A DNA stretch of 64,000 bases from NCBI RefSeq assembly GCF_012034935.1, contig NZ_JAATEN010000006.1:124001-188000 (forward strand), given 5' to 3'. Below the pieces are notes generated by a model, which saw only the letters and a list, made by a program, of their open reading frames with translations, ran no database searches and had not been told where the DNA came from. Below are positions 36,506 to 47,200 of this stretch, in pieces; within the stretch, counting starts at the first letter, position 1; each line of letters begins with the position of its first letter. The position numbers and the translations under genes are program-made. Source of the DNA: Streptomyces zingiberis. GTDB taxonomy: Bacteria; Actinomycetota; Actinomycetes; Streptomycetales; Streptomycetaceae.

Positions 36506-37033
36506 TCAGCTCTCCGCGCCGTTCACCTCGTTCAGCCGGTGCAGCAGCCGCGCGAGTTCGGCGATGTCCGCCCGGTCCCAGTCGCGCAGGCGGCGGGCGT
36601 AGCGGTGCCGGCGGGCGCTGCGCACGGCGGCGAAGCGGCTCGCGCCCTCGCCGGTCAGCGCCACCAGCGAGGCCCGGCCGTCGGCCGGATCGGGGCGGCG
36701 GCTGACGATGCCCAGCTCCTCCAGGGTCCGGAGCTGCCGGCTCATCGTGGCCTTGCCCACCCCGAAGTACGCGGCGAGCGCCGTGGCCCGCTGCTCGCCC
36801 GTCTCCGCCAGCCGCAGCAGCAGCCCGTACGCCGCGGGCTCCAGCTCCGGATGGACCTCGCGGGCCAGCTCACCGGAGGAGGCCCGGGCCCGGCGGAAGA
36901 AGACCGACAACTCGCGCTCCAGCGCCAGGAAGGCGTGGTCCAGGCCACTGACGGCGGGGTCCGGCGGCGCTCCGTCGCGCGCCGCCGCCCCGGTCTCGGC
37001 GCTCATTCCGGCTCCGTTCCGGCGCGTGGTCAT
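36506..37033 (-). CDS. MarR family transcriptional regulator
   Basis: 175 residues. Winged helix: AYGLLLRLAETGEQRATALA, YFGVGKATMSRQLRTLEELG, and wing RPDPADGRASLVALTGEG. Helical flanks are typical of MarR dimers. The ATG at 37033 has GGAGGG; a second ATG at 37006 is also plausible. It lies downstream of the lon region but faces the same way; its target is not evident. Confidence 0.92.
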   Translation of the reverse strand: MTTRRNGAGMSAETGAAARDGAPPDPAVSGLDHAFLALERELSVFFRRARASSGELAREVHPELEPAAYGLLLRLAETGEQRATALAAYFGVGKATMSRQLRTLEELGIVSRRPDPADGRASLVALTGEGASRFAAVRSARRHRYARRLRDWDRADIAELARLLHRLNEVNGAES

Positions 37034-37418
37034 GGTCCAAGGCCCTCCCGCCGTGTCCGCATCCGGCTCTCCGGACGGAATTCCTGGTGCTGCGTTCCGG
37101 GTGCTGCCCGAGGCGCGTGCGGGGTGGCTCCCGTCGCGTCGCCCCCAGTATTTCGCAGTCGGGGCCCGCCGGGGGCACGCGGGCCCGGCCCGGGGCGCGC
37201 GCCGGTGCGCCTCCGCGCCGGGTCCGGCGCCCGGGCACGCGAACGGGACGGTGGCGGCCGGTCCCGCCCGGCCACCACCGTCCCGCGTCTCCGCTCGTCC
37301 CGTCTCCCCGGCTCCCGGCGCCGCCGCGATCCCCCATGCACCGGTGTCAGCGTGCCATCGTGCCATCGTGCCGCCGCGCCGTCGCGCCAGAGCCTCGCCG
37401 GGTTGCCCCGGGACCGGG
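37034..37418. other. Intergenic region with short 8-nt repeats
   Basis: 385 bp. Near 37350-37395 there are adjacent GTGCCATC-like octamers. No gene is supported. Confidence 0.5.
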
Positions 37419-39851
37419 TCAGGCGACGGCGGGCACCTCCGGTTCGCTCCCGGCGGGCCGGGCCGTGGTGGCCGGCTCCAGCGCCAGCCGCAGCACCTGC
37501 CGGACGTCCGAGACCGGGTGCACCTCCAGCGTCTCCAGCACCTCCGCGGGCACGTCGTCCAGATCGGGCTCGTTCCGCTTGGGGATCACGACGGTGGTGA
37601 TGCCGGCCCGGTGGGCGGCGAGCAGCTTCTGCTTGACGCCGCCGATCGGCAGCACCCGCCCGGTCAGCGACACCTCGCCCGTCATCGCGACCTCCGGGCG
37701 GACCCGGCGGCCGGAGAGCAGCGAGGCCAGCGCCGTGGTCATGGTGATGCCCGCGCTCGGCCCGTCCTTCGGCACCGCCCCGGCCGGTACGTGCAGATGC
37801 ACCTGGCGTTCGGCCAGATCGCTCACCGGCAGTTCCAGCTCGCCGCCCCGGCTGCGCAGGTAGGAGAGCGCGATGTGGGCGGACTCCTTCATGACGTCGC
37901 CGAGCTGGCCCGTGATCCGCAGGCCGGTGGCGCCGGTCTCCGGGTCGGCGAGGGAGGCCTCGACGTGGAGCACGTCACCGCCCGCGCCCGTGACGGCCAG
38001 CCCCGTCGCCACGCCCGGTACGGCGGTGCGCCGCTCCGCGGGGTCCTGCGCGGACTCCGGGACGTGGTGCGGCCGGCCGAGGTAGCCGGGCAGGTCGCCG
38101 GCGCCGATGGTGACCGGCAGCGCCAGCTCGCCGAGTTCGTGGCGGGCGGCGGCCTTGCGCAGCACCCGGGAGACCGCCCGCTCCAGGTTCCGCACCCCCG
38201 CCTCGCGGGTGTACTCCCCCGCCAGCCGGCGCAGCGCGGACTCCTCCAGCACGACCTCGCCGGCCTCGAGCCCGGCCCGCTCCAGCTGCCGGGCCAGCAG
38301 GTGGTCCCGGGCGATGGTGACCTTCTCGTCCTCGGTGTAGCCGTCCAGCCGGACCAGCTCCATCCGGTCCAGCAGCGCCTCGGGGATGGCCTCCAGCACG
38401 TTGGCGGTGGCCAGGAACACCACGTCGGAGAGGTCGAGTTCGACCTCCAGGTAGTGGTCGCGGAAGGTGTGGTTCTGCGCGGGGTCGAGGACCTCGAGCA
38501 GGGCCGCGGCCGGGTCGCCGCGGAAGTCGGAGCCCACCTTGTCGATCTCGTCGAGGAGGACCACCGGGTTCATCGACCCGGCCTCCTTGACGGCCCGGAC
38601 GATCCGTCCCGGCAGCGCGCCGACGTAGGTGCGCCGGTGGCCGCGGATCTCCGCCTCGTCCCGGACCCCGCCGAGGGCGACCCGGACGAACTTCCGCCCC
38701 ATCGCCCGGGCGACGCTCTCGCCCAGGCTCGTCTTGCCGACCCCGGGCGGCCCCACCAGGGCGAGCACGGCGCCGCCGCGCCGCCCGCCGACCACCCCGA
38801 GCCCACGCTCGGCCCGGCGCTTGCGCACGGCCAGGTACTCGGTGATCCGCTCCTTGACGTCGGCCAGCCCCGCGTGGTCGGCGTCGAGGACGGCCCGGGC
38901 GCCGGGGATGTCGTAGGAGTCCTCGGTGTGCTCGTTCCACGGCAGGTCCAGCACGGTGTCCAGCCAGGTCCGGATCCAGCCGCTCTCCGGGCTCTGGTCG
39001 GAGGCCCGCTCCAGCTTCTCGACCTCCTTGAGCGCCGCCTCGCGGACCTTCCCGGGCAGCTGAGCCGCCTCGATCCGGGCGCGGTGGTCGCCGGACTCGT
39101 CCTCGGACTCGCCGTTGAGTTCGCGCAGTTCCTTCCGGACGGCCTCCAGCTGACGGCGGAGGAGGAACTCGCGCTGCTGCTTGTCGACGCCCTCCTGGAC
39201 GTCCTTGGCGATGGTCTCGGCGACATCCTGCTCGGCGAGGTGCTCCCCCAGCCACCGCACGGCGAGCCGGAGCCGGGCCACCGGGTCGGTGGTCTCCAGG
39301 AGTTCGACCCGCTGGGCGGTGGTGAGGAACGGCGAGTACCCCGAGTTGTCGGCGAGCTGCCCGACGTCGTCGAGCTGCTGGACCCGGTCGACGACCTGCC
39401 AGGCGCCCCGCTTGCGCAGCCAGCTCGTGGCCAGCGCCTTGTACTCCTTGACGAGTTCGGTGACGGCGCCGGGCAGCGGGTCGGGCACCGGTTCATCGGC
39501 GAGGACGCCCTCCACCCAGAGCGCCGCCCCGGGCCCGGTGGTCCCCGCCCCGATCCGCACCCGGCTCACCCCGCGGATGAGCGCGCCGCGGTCGCCCCCG
39601 GAGAGCCGGCCCACCTGCTCGACGGTGCCGAGCGTGCCGAGGCCCGCATAGGTGCCGTCGATCCGTGGCACGAGCAGCACCCGCGGCTTGCCGCCGCTCT
39701 CCCCACCGCCGCCCGTCGCGGCCTGGGCGGCCTCCACCGCGGCCCGCACCTCGGCGTCGGACAGGTCCAACGGCACCACCATGCCCGGCAGGACCACCTC
39801 GTCGTCGAGCGGCAGCACGGGCAGGGTGAGCGACACAGACGTCACAGGCAT
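37419..39851 (-). CDS. lon: ATP-dependent endopeptidase Lon
   Basis: 810 residues. N-terminal LON substrate-binding domain (VLPLDDEVVLPGMVVPLDLS), AAA+ module with Walker A GPPGVGKTSLGES and Walker B VVLLDEIDKV, and a C-terminal Ser-Lys protease with catalytic Ser in PKDGPSAGITMTT and Lys in GGVKQKLLAAHRAG. Lon degrades misfolded and regulatory proteins. ATG at 39851 with GGGGAGAT. A HAIR-like inverted repeat (39874-39892) precedes it, consistent with HspR control known for Streptomyces lon. Confidence 0.97.
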   Translation of the reverse strand: MPVTSVSLTLPVLPLDDEVVLPGMVVPLDLSDAEVRAAVEAAQAATGGGGESGGKPRVLLVPRIDGTYAGLGTLGTVEQVGRLSGGDRGALIRGVSRVRIGAGTTGPGAALWVEGVLADEPVPDPLPGAVTELVKEYKALATSWLRKRGAWQVVDRVQQLDDVGQLADNSGYSPFLTTAQRVELLETTDPVARLRLAVRWLGEHLAEQDVAETIAKDVQEGVDKQQREFLLRRQLEAVRKELRELNGESEDESGDHRARIEAAQLPGKVREAALKEVEKLERASDQSPESGWIRTWLDTVLDLPWNEHTEDSYDIPGARAVLDADHAGLADVKERITEYLAVRKRRAERGLGVVGGRRGGAVLALVGPPGVGKTSLGESVARAMGRKFVRVALGGVRDEAEIRGHRRTYVGALPGRIVRAVKEAGSMNPVVLLDEIDKVGSDFRGDPAAALLEVLDPAQNHTFRDHYLEVELDLSDVVFLATANVLEAIPEALLDRMELVRLDGYTEDEKVTIARDHLLARQLERAGLEAGEVVLEESALRRLAGEYTREAGVRNLERAVSRVLRKAAARHELGELALPVTIGAGDLPGYLGRPHHVPESAQDPAERRTAVPGVATGLAVTGAGGDVLHVEASLADPETGATGLRITGQLGDVMKESAHIALSYLRSRGGELELPVSDLAERQVHLHVPAGAVPKDGPSAGITMTTALASLLSGRRVRPEVAMTGEVSLTGRVLPIGGVKQKLLAAHRAGITTVVIPKRNEPDLDDVPAEVLETLEVHPVSDVRQVLRLALEPATTARPAGSEPEVPAVA

Positions 39852-40523
39852 GATCTCCCCTTCGGCAACCAAGTTGAGCTGTATCGACTCAATGCGCTGC
39901 CGGCCCCGGGTGTTCCCCGGGGGCCGTTCGCCGTGAGCGAACGGGGGTGGGCCTGCCCGGGAGGCGGCCGAAGGCCCCGGGAGGGCGCCCGCCGCCACCC
40001 CCGGGCGCCGGGGCCGAGGGGGGAGCGGCCCTGACGCGGACCGGCGCGAGACGGGCGCCGGGAGGGTGCCCGGGGAGACCACCGGCGGTTCCGCGGGAGG
40101 GCGTGTCGGCGCGGACCGGGGGGCGCGTCGGGTGGTGAGAGGCGTGCGGGAGGGCGCGCACCCGGGAGCCGGCCAGGGGGCACACACGGCACCCGCGCCC
40201 GGGAGACGACCTGGGGACGCACACGGGACCGACGCGGCGCCGGGCGGATCACCCCGGAGCGGAGGGGCCTTCACCGCGCCGGGGCGCCGGACGCTCGCGT
40301 CCCCCCACGAGCCCGGCGGTGGACGGACGGCCCGGCGACCGGGCTCCTGGACCGGGACGGCCGGGTCCGCGGGCGCCCGGGCGCGTGAACGCGTGGACGG
40401 TCGGGCGCGCGGACCGGCGGGCGCCGCGTGAACGGTCGGCCACGCGGGCGGGCGGATGGCGGATGACGGTCAGGCGCGCGGACGGGCGGATCCGCGGGAG
40501 GGACCGGCCGGAACAGGGGCCGG
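39852..40523. other. Intergenic region with HAIR-like site
   Basis: 672 bp between lon and the ATPase gene. The HAIR-like element at 39874-39892 is the only recognised signal; the rest is GC-rich with degenerate GGACGGTCGG-type repeats near 40390-40500 and no supported gene. Confidence 0.5.
39874..39892 (-). promoter_or_regulatory. HAIR-like inverted repeat upstream of lon
   Basis: On the coding strand TTGAGT and GCTCAA are spaced by 7 bp, close to the HspR HAIR consensus (CTTGAGT-N7-ACTCAAG). It ends 23 bp upstream of the start codon. HspR regulation of lon is established in Streptomyces (recalled); this site is my reading. Confidence 0.65.
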
Positions 40524-41003
40524 TCAGAGCACCGCCGGGGGCTGCGCGGGCCGGGCCAGGGTGAACCAGACGACCTTGCCGGCCACGCCCGGGTGGCGCT
40601 TGGCCAGGTCGAGGATGCCCCAGTCGTCCGCGCAGAGGGAGAGCAGCAGCAGTCCGCGGCCGTTCTCGCTGTGCGGGCCGGCGGTGACGGGCGCCGGGCA
40701 TCTCGGGGAGGTGTCCCAGACACTGACGCGCAGCGTGCCGTCGCGCCATCTCAGCCGCACGGCCACCTGGCCGTCGGAGTAGCGGAAGGCGTTGGTCGCC
40801 AGTTCGGAGGTGAGGAGTTCGGCGCGGTCGGCGAGGTCTCCCAGGCCGTGCTCCGCGAGCACCGTACGGACGGTCGAACGGGCTATGCGCGGGCCCCGCG
40901 GATCGTGCGGAAGTTGCAGGGAGTACTCCCAGTTCTCCGGGGGCTCCTGCGGGACGGTGGCGTGGGCGCGGACCCGGGGGGCCGCGGCGATTTTGGTGGT
41001 CAT
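40524..41003 (-). CDS. ATP-binding protein (RsbW-like HATPase)
   Basis: 159 residues. N-box AELLTSELATNAFRYSDG, G1 VSVWDTSPR, G2 ENGRGLLLLSLCADDWGI. The N-terminal PENWEYSLQLPHDPRGPRIA resembles Streptomyces anti-sigma-type ATPases. ATG at 41003 with AGGAGA. No STAS partner is adjacent. Confidence 0.9.
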   Translation of the reverse strand: MTTKIAAAPRVRAHATVPQEPPENWEYSLQLPHDPRGPRIARSTVRTVLAEHGLGDLADRAELLTSELATNAFRYSDGQVAVRLRWRDGTLRVSVWDTSPRCPAPVTAGPHSENGRGLLLLSLCADDWGILDLAKRHPGVAGKVVWFTLARPAQPPAVL

Positions 41004-41190
41004 GGCTATCTCCTGTCCCGGTTTGCACGCGCGGGAACCTCTCCGCGCGCGCGAGCCGGGTGCGCGGGCGCGGACGGCGACCCCGCCCGCTCCCCCGCCC
41101 CTGGTGGCACGGGTCCGGCGCTCCCGCCGCCACCGGCCCTTCACCGGTCCGGCACCGGACCGCCCCCGCACGGTCACTACCCTGGGCGCC

Positions 41191-42012
41191 ATGCCACCGA
41201 CCCAGCAGCCGCTCCCCCTCCCGCCGGCCCCGCCAGGAGACGCCGGTGGAGCCGGCGGGCCGGTCACCCTGGACCGGCGCGACGGCCCGTACGGCGAGGT
41301 GGTGCTGCGCCGCCGCGGGCCGCGCCCCACCGCCGGCGGGGGCAGCGGGACGCCTGAGGACAGCGGGACCCACGGGGCCGCCGGGCCCGCCGGGACGGAG
41401 CCGCCCGGCGGCGCCGTCTACGAGATCATCGCCAACGGCTGCTTCCTGATGGACACCTCCGACGGCCGCTCCGAACGGCTGCTGGTCGACGCGGCGCTGG
41501 CGGCGCTCCCGGCCGGCCGCGCCCGTCCGGCCGTGCTGATCGGCGGGCTCGGCGTCGGCTTCTCCCTGGCGCACGCCGCCGCCGAACCGCGCTGGGGCCG
41601 GATCACGGTGGTGGAGCGCGAGGCGGCGGTGATCGACTGGCACCGGTCCGGACCACTGGCGGAACTCTCCCGCGCCGCGCGGGCCGATCCGCGCACCGAG
41701 GTGGTCCACGCCGACCTCGTGGATCATCTCTGCGCCACGGAGCGGCGGTTCGACGCCCTCTGCCTGGACATCGACAACGGCCCCGGCTGGACCGTCACCG
41801 AGGACAACGCCGGCCTCTACTCCCCCGCCGGCCTGGCACTCTGCCGTGACCGGCTGACCCCGGGCGGCGTGCTCGCCGTCTGGTCCGCGCAGCCCTCGGC
41901 CGCTTTCGAACTCACCTTGCGGAATGCCGGGTTCCTAGAGGTAAGGACGGAAGAGGTACCCGTTGCCCGGGGCGTACCGGACGCCGTCCACCTCGCCGTC
42001 GGTCCTGCGTAG
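41191..42012 (+). CDS. Spermidine synthase-like protein
   Basis: 273 residues. A short N-terminal Pro/Gly-rich stretch precedes the Rossmann methyltransferase-like core: GGAVYEIIANGCFLMDTSDG, RPAVLIGGLGVGFSLAHAAA (SAM/dcSAM loop), VVEREAAVIDWHRSGPL, and YDALCLDIDNGP-type RFDALCLDIDNGPGW. Propylamine-transferase-like; substrate unconfirmed. It is divergent from the ATPase gene and 95 nt before the response regulator. Confidence 0.82.
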   Translation: MPPTQQPLPLPPAPPGDAGGAGGPVTLDRRDGPYGEVVLRRRGPRPTAGGGSGTPEDSGTHGAAGPAGTEPPGGAVYEIIANGCFLMDTSDGRSERLLVDAALAALPAGRARPAVLIGGLGVGFSLAHAAAEPRWGRITVVEREAAVIDWHRSGPLAELSRAARADPRTEVVHADLVDHLCATERRFDALCLDIDNGPGWTVTEDNAGLYSPAGLALCRDRLTPGGVLAVWSAQPSAAFELTLRNAGFLEVRTEEVPVARGVPDAVHLAVGPA

Positions 42013-42107
42013 CCGCGGCCCGCTCCCTGCCTCTACGCTGCTGGTGAAGCACGCGCCGCGGGCGGACACGGGGACACAGGCACGGGGAAACGGCAGAGGC
42101 ATACGGA

Positions 42108-42857
42108 ATGGATCAGACACAGAACGGCGCCGCCGGGGGCGCGGGGACCGCCACGGGCAACCAGCGCCGCGTCCTGGTCGTCGAGGACGACACGACCATA
42201 GTGGACGCGATCTCCGTGCGGCTGCGCGCCGAGGGCTTCCAGGTGCAGACCGCGCATGACGGCCCGTCAGCCGTCGAGACCGCCCAGGCGTGGCAGCCGG
42301 ACCTGCTCGTCCTGGACGTGATGCTGCCGGGCTTCGACGGCCTGGAGGTCTGCCGCCGCGTCCAGGCCCAGCGGCCGGTCCCGGTGCTCATGCTGACGGC
42401 CCGGGACGACGAGACGGACATGCTGGTCGGCCTCGGCGTGGGCGCCGACGACTACATGACCAAGCCCTTCTCCATGCGGGAACTGGCCGCCCGCGTCCAC
42501 GTCCTGCTGCGCCGGGTGGAGCGGGCCGCGCTCGCCGCGCACACCCCCCGCAGCGGCATCCTGCGCCTGGGCGAGCTGGAGATAGACAACGCGCAGCGGC
42601 GGGTGCGGGTGCAGGGGGAGGACGTCCATCTCACCCCCACCGAGTTCGACCTGCTGGTCTGCCTGGCGAGCACGCCCCGCGCGGTCCTCTCGCGCGAGCA
42701 GCTCCTCGCCGAGGTGTGGGACTGGGCGGACGCCTCGGGGACCCGGACGGTCGACAGCCACATCAAGGCGCTCCGGCGCAAGATCGGGGCGGAGCGCATC
42801 CGCACGGTCCACGGGGTGGGGTACGCCCTGGAGACCCCGGCCGCGCCCGCCACGTGA
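42108..42857 (+). CDS. Response regulator, OmpR/PhoB type (CseB-like)
   Basis: 249 residues. Receiver domain with phospho-acceptor Asp70 in PDLLVLDVMLPGFDG, acidic pair VEDD near 26-28 and Lys in DDYMTKPF; the output winged helix has LTPTEFDLLVCLASTPRAVL and RTVDSHIKALRRKIG. It overlaps the kinase gene by 4 nt, so the pair is a two-component system. CseB-like is a resemblance, not proof. Confidence 0.95.
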   Translation: MDQTQNGAAGGAGTATGNQRRVLVVEDDTTIVDAISVRLRAEGFQVQTAHDGPSAVETAQAWQPDLLVLDVMLPGFDGLEVCRRVQAQRPVPVLMLTARDDETDMLVGLGVGADDYMTKPFSMRELAARVHVLLRRVERAALAAHTPRSGILRLGELEIDNAQRRVRVQGEDVHLTPTEFDLLVCLASTPRAVLSREQLLAEVWDWADASGTRTVDSHIKALRRKIGAERIRTVHGVGYALETPAAPAT

Positions 42858-43978
42858 GAGGCCGCCCGCCCGAACCCGCCCGGCACGGCCTGTGGGCGCG
42901 GCTCTGGGAGGTCCTGCGGCCGTTCGACCCGTTCCGCTCGGTCACGGCGGCGCTGGGAGCCCTGGTCATCACCTCGGTGACGATCACCACACTGCTGGTG
43001 ATCATGGCGATCAGCACCGCCACCGAGCTGCGGATCGTCACCATCTTCTCGATCATCGCGACGCTGCTGATCACGCAGTTCGTGGCGCACGGGCTGACCT
43101 CGCCGCTGGACGAGATGAAGACGGTGGCCCGCGCCATGGCCAACGGCGACTACAGCCGCCGGGTCCGCGAGGACCGCCGCGACGAGCTGGGCGAACTGGC
43201 CCGCACCTTCAACCACATGGCGGCCGACCTGGAGGCGGTGGACCGGCACCGCAAGGAGCTGGTCGCCAACGTCTCGCACGAGCTGCGGACCCCGATCGCG
43301 GGCCTCCGCGCGGTCCTGGAGAACGTGGTCGACGGGCTCTCCCGGGCCGATCCGGAGACGATGCGGACGGCGCTGCACCAGACGGAGCGGCTGGGCCGGC
43401 TGGTGGAGACGCTGCTCGACCTCTCCCGCCTGGACAACGGGGTCGTCCCGCTCCGCTCCCGCCGTTTCGAGGTCTGGCCGTACCTCTCCGGGATCCTCAA
43501 GGAGGCCGGCATGACCAACGCCGCCCGGAGCCGCGGCCCCGGCGGCGGGGTCCCGGGCCGCACCGACGTCCATCTCCACCTGGACGTCTCCCCCCCGGAG
43601 CTGACCGCCTACGCGGACGCGGAGCGGCTGCACCAGGTGGTGGCCAATCTGGTGGACAACGCCGTCAAGCACAGCCCTCCGCAGGGCCGGGTGACGCTCC
43701 GCGCACGGCGCGGGGACGAGCCGGAGAGCATGGTGCTGGAGGTGCTGGACGAGGGCCCGGGCATCCCGGAGCCGGAGCGGGCCCGGATCTTCGAGCGGTT
43801 CAACCGCGGACGCGTCTCCACCCCCCACGGACCGGGCAGCGACGGCGGTACGGGCCTCGGTCTGGCCATCGCCCGCTGGGCCGTCGACCTGCACGGAGGG
43901 TCGATCGGTGTGGCCGAGTCACCCCGGGGCTGCCGCATAAAGGTCACTCTCCCGGGAAGCCGTGCAGTGCAGGGTTGA
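42854..43978 (+). CDS. Sensor histidine kinase
   Basis: 374 residues from a GTG overlapping the regulator stop. Two close membrane segments (LGALVITSVTITTLLVIMAI and IVTIFSIIATLLITQFVAHG) with almost no extracellular loop, HAMP domain (SPLDEMKTVARAMANGDYSR), phospho-acceptor motif VANVSHELRTPIAGL, N-box HQVVANLVDNAVKHSPP, and G boxes EVLDEGPGIPE and GTGLGLAIARW. The short sensor region suggests sensing inside the membrane. Confidence 0.95.
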   Translation: MRGRPPEPARHGLWARLWEVLRPFDPFRSVTAALGALVITSVTITTLLVIMAISTATELRIVTIFSIIATLLITQFVAHGLTSPLDEMKTVARAMANGDYSRRVREDRRDELGELARTFNHMAADLEAVDRHRKELVANVSHELRTPIAGLRAVLENVVDGLSRADPETMRTALHQTERLGRLVETLLDLSRLDNGVVPLRSRRFEVWPYLSGILKEAGMTNAARSRGPGGGVPGRTDVHLHLDVSPPELTAYADAERLHQVVANLVDNAVKHSPPQGRVTLRARRGDEPESMVLEVLDEGPGIPEPERARIFERFNRGRVSTPHGPGSDGGTGLGLAIARWAVDLHGGSIGVAESPRGCRIKVTLPGSRAVQG

Positions 43979-44264
43979 CGTAGGGTGCGAAAGCGGAAGT
44001 GATTGTTCGGAGGGGACGCGCCGCCGTCCCGCCTGCGACGGCCCAAGGGCCTCGGCGGCGGGCGCCTGTGGCGCCGGTACGCCCGGGGACCGCCCGACGC
44101 GGCGGAACCGGGGTTATTTCCCTACGAGAGCTGCCCCGAAACCAGTCGGCGAATGTGATGTACGCGACGACTGACCGGCCCGGCCTGCACCGGACCCGGT
44201 AGGGGGCGTAGCCTTTGTTTCCGCTGTCCACCACCTCAGGAAGCGGAAGAGGGCGGTAGCCGCC

Positions 44265-47200
44265 GTGTCGCCACAGTCCCCCAACACTTCGAGCGTCTCG
44301 ACCGACCAGGACGGGCGGGGAACCACCCCCGCCGCGGCCTTCGGTCCCAACGAGTGGCTCGTCGACGAGATCTACCAGCAGTACCTCCAGGACCCGAACT
44401 CGGTCGACCGAGCCTGGTGGGACTTCTTCGCCGACTACAAGCCCGGTGGTGAGGCCGGCGCGGCCGCCGCCGGGAACGGGAAGCCGGCCGCCGCGGACCG
44501 GGCCCCGGCACAGCCGAAGCCCGCCCGGGCGGAGGCCGCCGAGGCGCCCGCCCCCCGGAAGTCCGCGCAGGCGGAGGCGCGGCCCGCGCCGGAGCAGAGC
44601 GCGAAGACGCAGCCCGCGCCGGAGCAGAAGCCCGCCGCGGAGAACGCCGAGAAGGCTGCGAAGCCGGCGAAGGCCGAGAAGGCCGAGAAGGCCGAGAAGA
44701 AGGCCCCCGCGAAGAAGGCTCCCGCCGCTCCGTCCGAGAGTACGGAGGGGCCCGAGTACGTCACCCTGCGTGGCCCGTCCGCCGCCGTGGCGAAGAACAT
44801 GAACGCCTCGCTGGAGCTGCCGACGGCCACCTCGGTCCGCGCGGTCCCGGTGAAGCTGCTCTTCGACAACCGCATCGTCATCAACAACCACCTCAAGCGC
44901 GCCCGCGGCGGCAAGGTGTCCTTCACGCACCTCATCGGCTACGCCATGGTGCAGGCGCTGAAGGCGATGCCGTCGATGAACTGGTCGTACACCGAGAAGG
45001 ACGGCAAGCCGACGCTGGTCAAGCCGGACCACGTCAACCTCGGCCTGGCGATCGACCTGGTGAAGCCGAACGGTGACCGGCAGCTCGTCGTCGCGGGGAT
45101 CAAGAAGGCCGAGACGCTCACCTTCTTCGAGTTCTGGCAGGCGTACGAGGACATCGTCCGCCGCGCCCGCTCCAACAAGCTGACGATGGAGGACTTCACC
45201 GGCGTCACGGCCTCCCTCACCAACCCCGGCGGCATCGGCACCGTCCACTCCGTGCCGCGGCTGATGCCCGGTCAGGGGCTGATCCTCGGCGTGGGCGCCA
45301 TGGAGTACCCGGCCGAGTTCCAGGGCACCTCGCAGGACACCCTGAACCGGCTCGGCATCTCCAAGGTCATGACGCTGACCTCCACCTACGACCACCGCGT
45401 GATCCAGGGCGCCGCCTCCGGCGAGTTCCTGCGGATCCTGCACCAGCTCCTGCTCGGCGAGAACGACTTCTACGACGAGGTCTTCAAGGCGCTGCGCATC
45501 CCCTACGAGCCGGTCCGCTGGCTCCGCGACATCGACGTCTCCCACGACGACGACGTCACCAAGGCCGCCCGGGTCTTCGACCTGATCCACGCCTACCGGG
45601 TCCGGGGCCACGTCATGGCCGACACCGACCCGCTGGAGTACCAGCAGCGCAAGCACCCGGACCTGGACATCATCGAGCACGGCCTCACCCTGTGGGACCT
45701 GGAGCGCGAGTTCGCCGTCGGCGGCTTCGCCGGCAAGACGATGATGAAGCTCCGGGACATCCTCGGCGTCCTGCGGGACTCGTACTGCCGCACCACCGGC
45801 ATCGAGTTCATGCACATCCAGGACCCGAAGGAGCGCAAGTGGATCCAGGACCGGGTGGAGCGGCCGCAGGCCCACCCGGAGCGTGAGGAGCAGCTCCGCA
45901 TCCTGCGCCGGCTCAACGCCGCCGAGGCGTTCGAAACCTTCCTCCAGACCAAGTACGTCGGGCAGAAGCGCTTCTCGCTGGAGGGTGGCGAGTCCGTCAT
46001 CCCGCTGCTGGACGCGGTGCTGGACTCGGCCGCCGAGTCGCGGCTGGACGAGGTCGTGGTCGGCATGGCCCACCGCGGCCGGCTGAACGTCCTGGCGAAC
46101 ATCGTCGGCAAGTCCTACGCCCAGATCTTCCGCGAGTTCGAGGGGAACCTCGACCCGAAGTCGATGCACGGCTCCGGCGACGTCAAGTACCACCTGGGCG
46201 CCGAGGGGACCTTCACCGGCCTGGACGGCGAGCAGATCAAGGTCTCGCTCGCGGCCAACCCCTCCCACCTGGAGGCCGTCGACCCGATCGTCGAGGGCAT
46301 CGCCCGCGCCAAGCAGGACATCATCGGCAAGGGCGGCACGGACTTCACCGTCCTGCCCGTCCAGCTCCACGGCGACGCGGCCTTCGCGGGCCAGGGCGTG
46401 GTGGCCGAGACGCTCAACATGTCGCAGCTCCGCGGCTACCGCTGCGGCGGCACGATCCACGTCGTCATCAACAACCAGGTCGGCTTCACCGCCGCGCCGG
46501 AGTCGGCCCGCTCCTCCATGTACGCCACCGACGTGGCCCGCATGATCGAGGCGCCGATCTTCCACGTGAACGGTGACGACCCGGAGGCCGTGGTCCGCGT
46601 CGCGCGGCTGGCGTTCGAGTTCCGCCAGGCGTTCAACAAGGACGTGGTCATCGACCTCCTGTGCTACCGCCGCCGGGGCCACAACGAGTCCGACAACCCG
46701 GGCTTCACCCAGCCGCTGATGTACGACCTGATCGACAAGAAGCGCTCGGTGCGCAAGCTCTACACCGAGTCGCTCATCGGCCGCGGCGACATCACCGTCG
46801 AGGAGGCCGAGCAGGCCCTCCAGGACTACCAGGGCCAGCTGGAGAAGGTCTTCACCGCGGTACGCGACGCCACGTCCTCGCCGATGGCCCCGGAGGTCCC
46901 GGAGCCGCAGGCCGAGTTCCCGGTCAAGGTGGACACCGCGATCTCCGCGGAGGTCGTGAAGCGCATCGCCGAGTCCCAGGTCACGATCCCCGACCGGATC
47001 ACCGTCCACCCGCGGCTGATGCCGCAGCTCCAGCGCCGCGCCGCGCAGGTCGAGGACGGCACGATCGACTGGGGCATGGGCGAGACGCTGGCCATCGGCT
47101 CGCTGCTGATGGAGGGCACCCCGGTCCGCCTCGCGGGCCAGGACTCCCGCCGCGGCACCTTCGGCCAGCGCCACGCGGTGCTCGTCGACCGGGAGACCGG

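Noticed and set aside
36708..40034. 1108-codon open frame on the plus strand over MarR and lon
   Set aside because: It overlaps lon and MarR on the opposite strand and shows no domain; lon has complete motifs and a sound start.
40390..40500. Apparent repeat array near 40.4 kb
   Set aside because: GGACGGTCGG-type copies are diverged, not evenly spaced, and not backed by any coding or regulatory feature; likely low-complexity drift.
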